Shown: positions 62,337 through 64,000 of the stretch, piece by piece | Position numbering within the stretch: position 1 is the first letter of the stretch | Layout of the letters: every line of letters begins with the position of its first letter | Assembly (NCBI RefSeq): GCF_001424985.1 | Contig: NZ_LMDA01000005.1 | Span: 42,826 to 106,825, forward strand | Direction of reading: 5' to 3' | DNA from: Rhizobium sp. Root1212 | GTDB taxonomy: Bacteria > Pseudomonadota > Alphaproteobacteria > Rhizobiales > Rhizobiaceae | DNA length: 64,000 nucleotides | Position numbers and translations under genes: made by a program | The notes under the pieces: generated by a model | Databases searched by the model: none | The model's input: the letters and a program-made list of their open reading frames with translations, nothing else | Told to the model about the DNA's origin: nothing

Positions 62337-63163
62337 CTTGCAGCCCCAGGCATGGCGGCCAAAGCCTTTTCCAGGACCGGAAGGCTGGCGCGGATCGCGG
62401 CGCGCAACGCTTTGATAGCCTCGAGATCTGGCTGCCCGGTCCATTCGTCCATGAAGATCTTCTTGAACTCCACGGCGATGGCACAGCCGGTACGCGGGAA
62501 GTTCGCATGCACGAAACGCGTCTGCTCTCCTTTTCCGGCGAAGGCGACATTTTCCCGCACATCGAGCCGCCGGCCGGGGAAGGGCTGCCTTCGCAGACAT
62601 TCCATGAAGGCATCGACCACCGGCGCCCAATAGGCCCTTTCCATCGAAAAGGTGCCTATGTTGATATCGGGCGCATCGATCTGTGCCGTCGGCGGCGCCT
62701 CAGGGCCGGCGCGGCGGTGGTTGTAGCTGTGCATGTCCAGCAGGACGAAGCGGCCGTGGGCGCGCTGCACGTCCTCGAGCAGGGCGCGCAACATTTGGTA
62801 GTATCCATCATGCTGGCGCCGCATTGCCTCGACCCGCTCTTCGGAAGGTGTCCTGTGCCAGATGTCGAGGCCCCAGGCCTGCTCCGGGCGAAGATAGACA
62901 GCACCTTCGCGCGGCCTGTTCATATCCACCTCGAAACGCGAGCGGTGAACGACGACACGATTGCCCAGGTCCTGGATGAACGCCGCTGTAAAGGGATCTT
63001 CCTCGCGCAACCGCTCCTCGGCGTTCAAGGCCATGAGCTTTGCGATGTCCCCGTGCAGGTTATGCCCGTCATGTATGGCCGTCCCGACCAGCGGGGAAAC
63101 GGCTCGGGTCATAGACCAAAGTGGTTGCGCGGCAGAGTCTGCTGACGGCTCTTGCTTTTCCAT
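62333..63163 (-). CDS. N-formylglutamate amidohydrolase-family protein
   Basis: A 276-aa member of the N-formylglutamate amidohydrolase (HutG-like) fold: HDGHNLHGDI near residue 35, VDMNRPREGAVY, LLDMHSYNHRR and AVEFKKIFMDEW with metal-binding His/Glu. Classical members release formate from formylglutamate. Here there are no histidine-utilisation genes, and the gene opens an operon with DUF1704 and ATP-grasp genes. The start is taken at 63163; an in-frame TTG at 63241 would add 26 residues without a family match. Confidence 0.84.
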   Translation of the reverse strand: MEKQEPSADSAAQPLWSMTRAVSPLVGTAIHDGHNLHGDIAKLMALNAEERLREEDPFTAAFIQDLGNRVVVHRSRFEVDMNRPREGAVYLRPEQAWGLDIWHRTPSEERVEAMRRQHDGYYQMLRALLEDVQRAHGRFVLLDMHSYNHRRAGPEAPPTAQIDAPDINIGTFSMERAYWAPVVDAFMECLRRQPFPGRRLDVRENVAFAGKGEQTRFVHANFPRTGCAIAVEFKKIFMDEWTGQPDLEAIKALRAAIRASLPVLEKALAAMPGAAR

Positions 63164-63390
63164 GACCCCGTAACGTCGAAGGAGCCCGCGAGTTCCGTGG
63201 ATACCGATTGAACGGGTTTGTTCGCCCACCTCGAAACTCAAGATCGTACGGCAACTCCTGTCGAATTATCCCGCTTCGATACCGGCCGCCCATCCGGGCC
63301 TTGCCGCTGGTGTCAGCGATCCGACCACCGTGCGCGCGGGCAGTTCCCGCTACAAATCGACCACATCGGCTAACAGACAGGAGAACCACC

Positions 63391-63721
63391 ATGGACATTC
63401 TACGCGCCGGATCGCGCCCATCCGCAAAAGGGCCTGATGCCTGGTTCACAGGGACGGTTCGCATCGATCCGCTCTGCATGGCATACGCACCCGCTCGGCC
63501 AGACGCTGATCGTCGTCTCGGGCCTCGGCCGGGTGCAACGCGAGGGCGGCCCTATCGAGGACATCCGCCCCGGCGACATCGTCTGGTTCGCGCCGGGCGA
63601 AAAGCACTGGCACGGCGCCTCCCCGGATGTCGCCATGACCCATATCGCGCTTCAGGAGGTCAAGGACGGCAGGGTCGTCGACTGGATGGAGCATGTCACG
63701 GATGCCGACTACGGCGTTTGA
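63391..63721 (+). pseudogene. Cupin protein gene with internal deletion and frameshift
   Basis: The gene starts properly (AGGAG, then ATG at 63391: [14 protein letters not shown]...[10 protein letters not shown]) and ends properly in another frame ([14 protein letters not shown]...HVTDADYGV, stop at 63719-63721). The cupin family normally has about 20 residues between DPL and SAWHTHP. These are missing, and the frame changes at about 63470-63474, where CGCTC serves both sides. This looks like a short-repeat deletion of 60-70 bases. The first cupin strand is lost, so activity is unlikely. Confidence 0.75.
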
Positions 63722-64000
63722 TACTAACGAGCAATGACGCCGACTCGTGGTGGGAATCCCAACTCAGAAGAATTCTGACTCATTGTGCCAAACGGAGACT
63801 TGGCATGACGAAGGCGATATGGATGCGGGTAGATTACGACGGAACGGCCCTCTGGAGGCTGGTGAAGAAGGCAAAGGGGCCGCCCAGGTCGGGCGGCTGT
63901 TGCCGCTTTCGTCGCGGAGGTGCATGGGGATTTCATAGAGAAGCAGGAGGCCATCAGCTTGACACGGAGCAGAAACGCAAAAAGCTCCCCGACGCTTATA
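63722..64000. other. Unassigned end of the window
   Basis: No gene I can support. The first reading frame of the broken cupin gene stays open through this stretch to the window edge, but its translation resembles no family. A possible partial ORF from ATG 63805 runs off the edge. The region may hold decayed coding sequence. Confidence 0.3.

Noticed and set aside
1..64000. Prophage, insertion sequence, toxin-antitoxin or defence island
   Set aside because: I saw no transposase, integrase, capsid, restriction or toxin-type genes, no terminal repeats and no tRNA-flanked boundary. The window is ordinary metabolic and stress DNA apart from the listed findings.

Overview
The window looks like chromosome or chromid sequence from a GC-rich alphaproteobacterium, most likely in the Rhizobiaceae (Rhizobium, Agrobacterium, Sinorhizobium or Shinella type). 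The grounds are the density of ABC importers with dedicated catabolic genes, several Ku genes, RpoE2/EcfG-like promoters, a frl-type Amadori locus and short rhizobial-style palindromes between genes. I found no tRNA, rRNA, CRISPR array, insertion sequence or phage gene. About 57 protein genes are supported, and one of them is broken.

Layout. 0.2-6 kb: a small unknown protein, pntB-pntA (proton-translocating transhydrogenase), an MFS exporter and an orphan NMT1/THI5-like binding protein. 6.1-8.3 kb: a polar-amino-acid-type importer without an ATPase gene. 8.3-18.2 kb: a LacI-controlled purine salvage operon with a PotDBCA-like importer, nucleoside hydrolase, adenine deaminase, EamA exporter and M20 amidohydrolase; an array of nine 7-bp repeats lies inside it. 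18.2-23 kb: zwf, a PAS-GGDEF cyclase and an NCS1 permease. 23-27.9 kb: SpoVR, YeaH and PrkA (yeaG-yeaH-ycgB stress module). 28.1-35.1 kb: an Amadori-compound (fructosyl-amino acid) locus with GntR, FrlB, FrlD, an importer and an FAD oxidase. 35.3-39 kb: a second adenine-deaminase-like enzyme with a YitT-like membrane protein and LysR. 39-44.7 kb: an AfuABC-like importer with an inositol-monophosphatase-family phosphatase and RpiR. 44.8-50.3 kb: a non-homologous end-joining (NHEJ) locus (SDR, ku, ligD, ku, small protein). 50.4-56 kb: an undescribed catabolic operon (importer, GntR, BtpA-like, AllA-like and PfkB proteins). 56-59.4 kb: a deacetylase, two SDRs, a 48-aa ORF and TetR. 59.4-63.2 kb: an N-formylglutamate amidohydrolase, DUF1704 metallopeptidase and ATP-grasp ligase operon. 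The last kilobase holds a cupin gene with an internal deletion.

How the genes work together. Most of the window consists of regulated import-plus-degradation cassettes suited to soil or rhizosphere life, each with its own regulator beside it (LacI, GntR twice, LysR, RpiR, TetR). In several cases I can see a palindrome placed as an operator. Two importers (6.1 kb and 31.9 kb) have no ATPase gene and must borrow one. Stress functions are represented by the PrkA/YeaH/SpoVR module and by the NHEJ locus, whose three transcription units each carry a GGAAC-N18/19-TT promoter, the form used by the rhizobial general-stress sigma factor.

The most promising leads for something undescribed are the DUF1704/ATP-grasp/N-formylglutamate amidohydrolase operon, which pairs a putative peptide ligase with a relative of tubulin carboxypeptidases, and the 50.4-56 kb catabolic operon. 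Function calls rest on motif recognition by eye, without database searches. Start codons were chosen from ribosome binding sites and overlaps.
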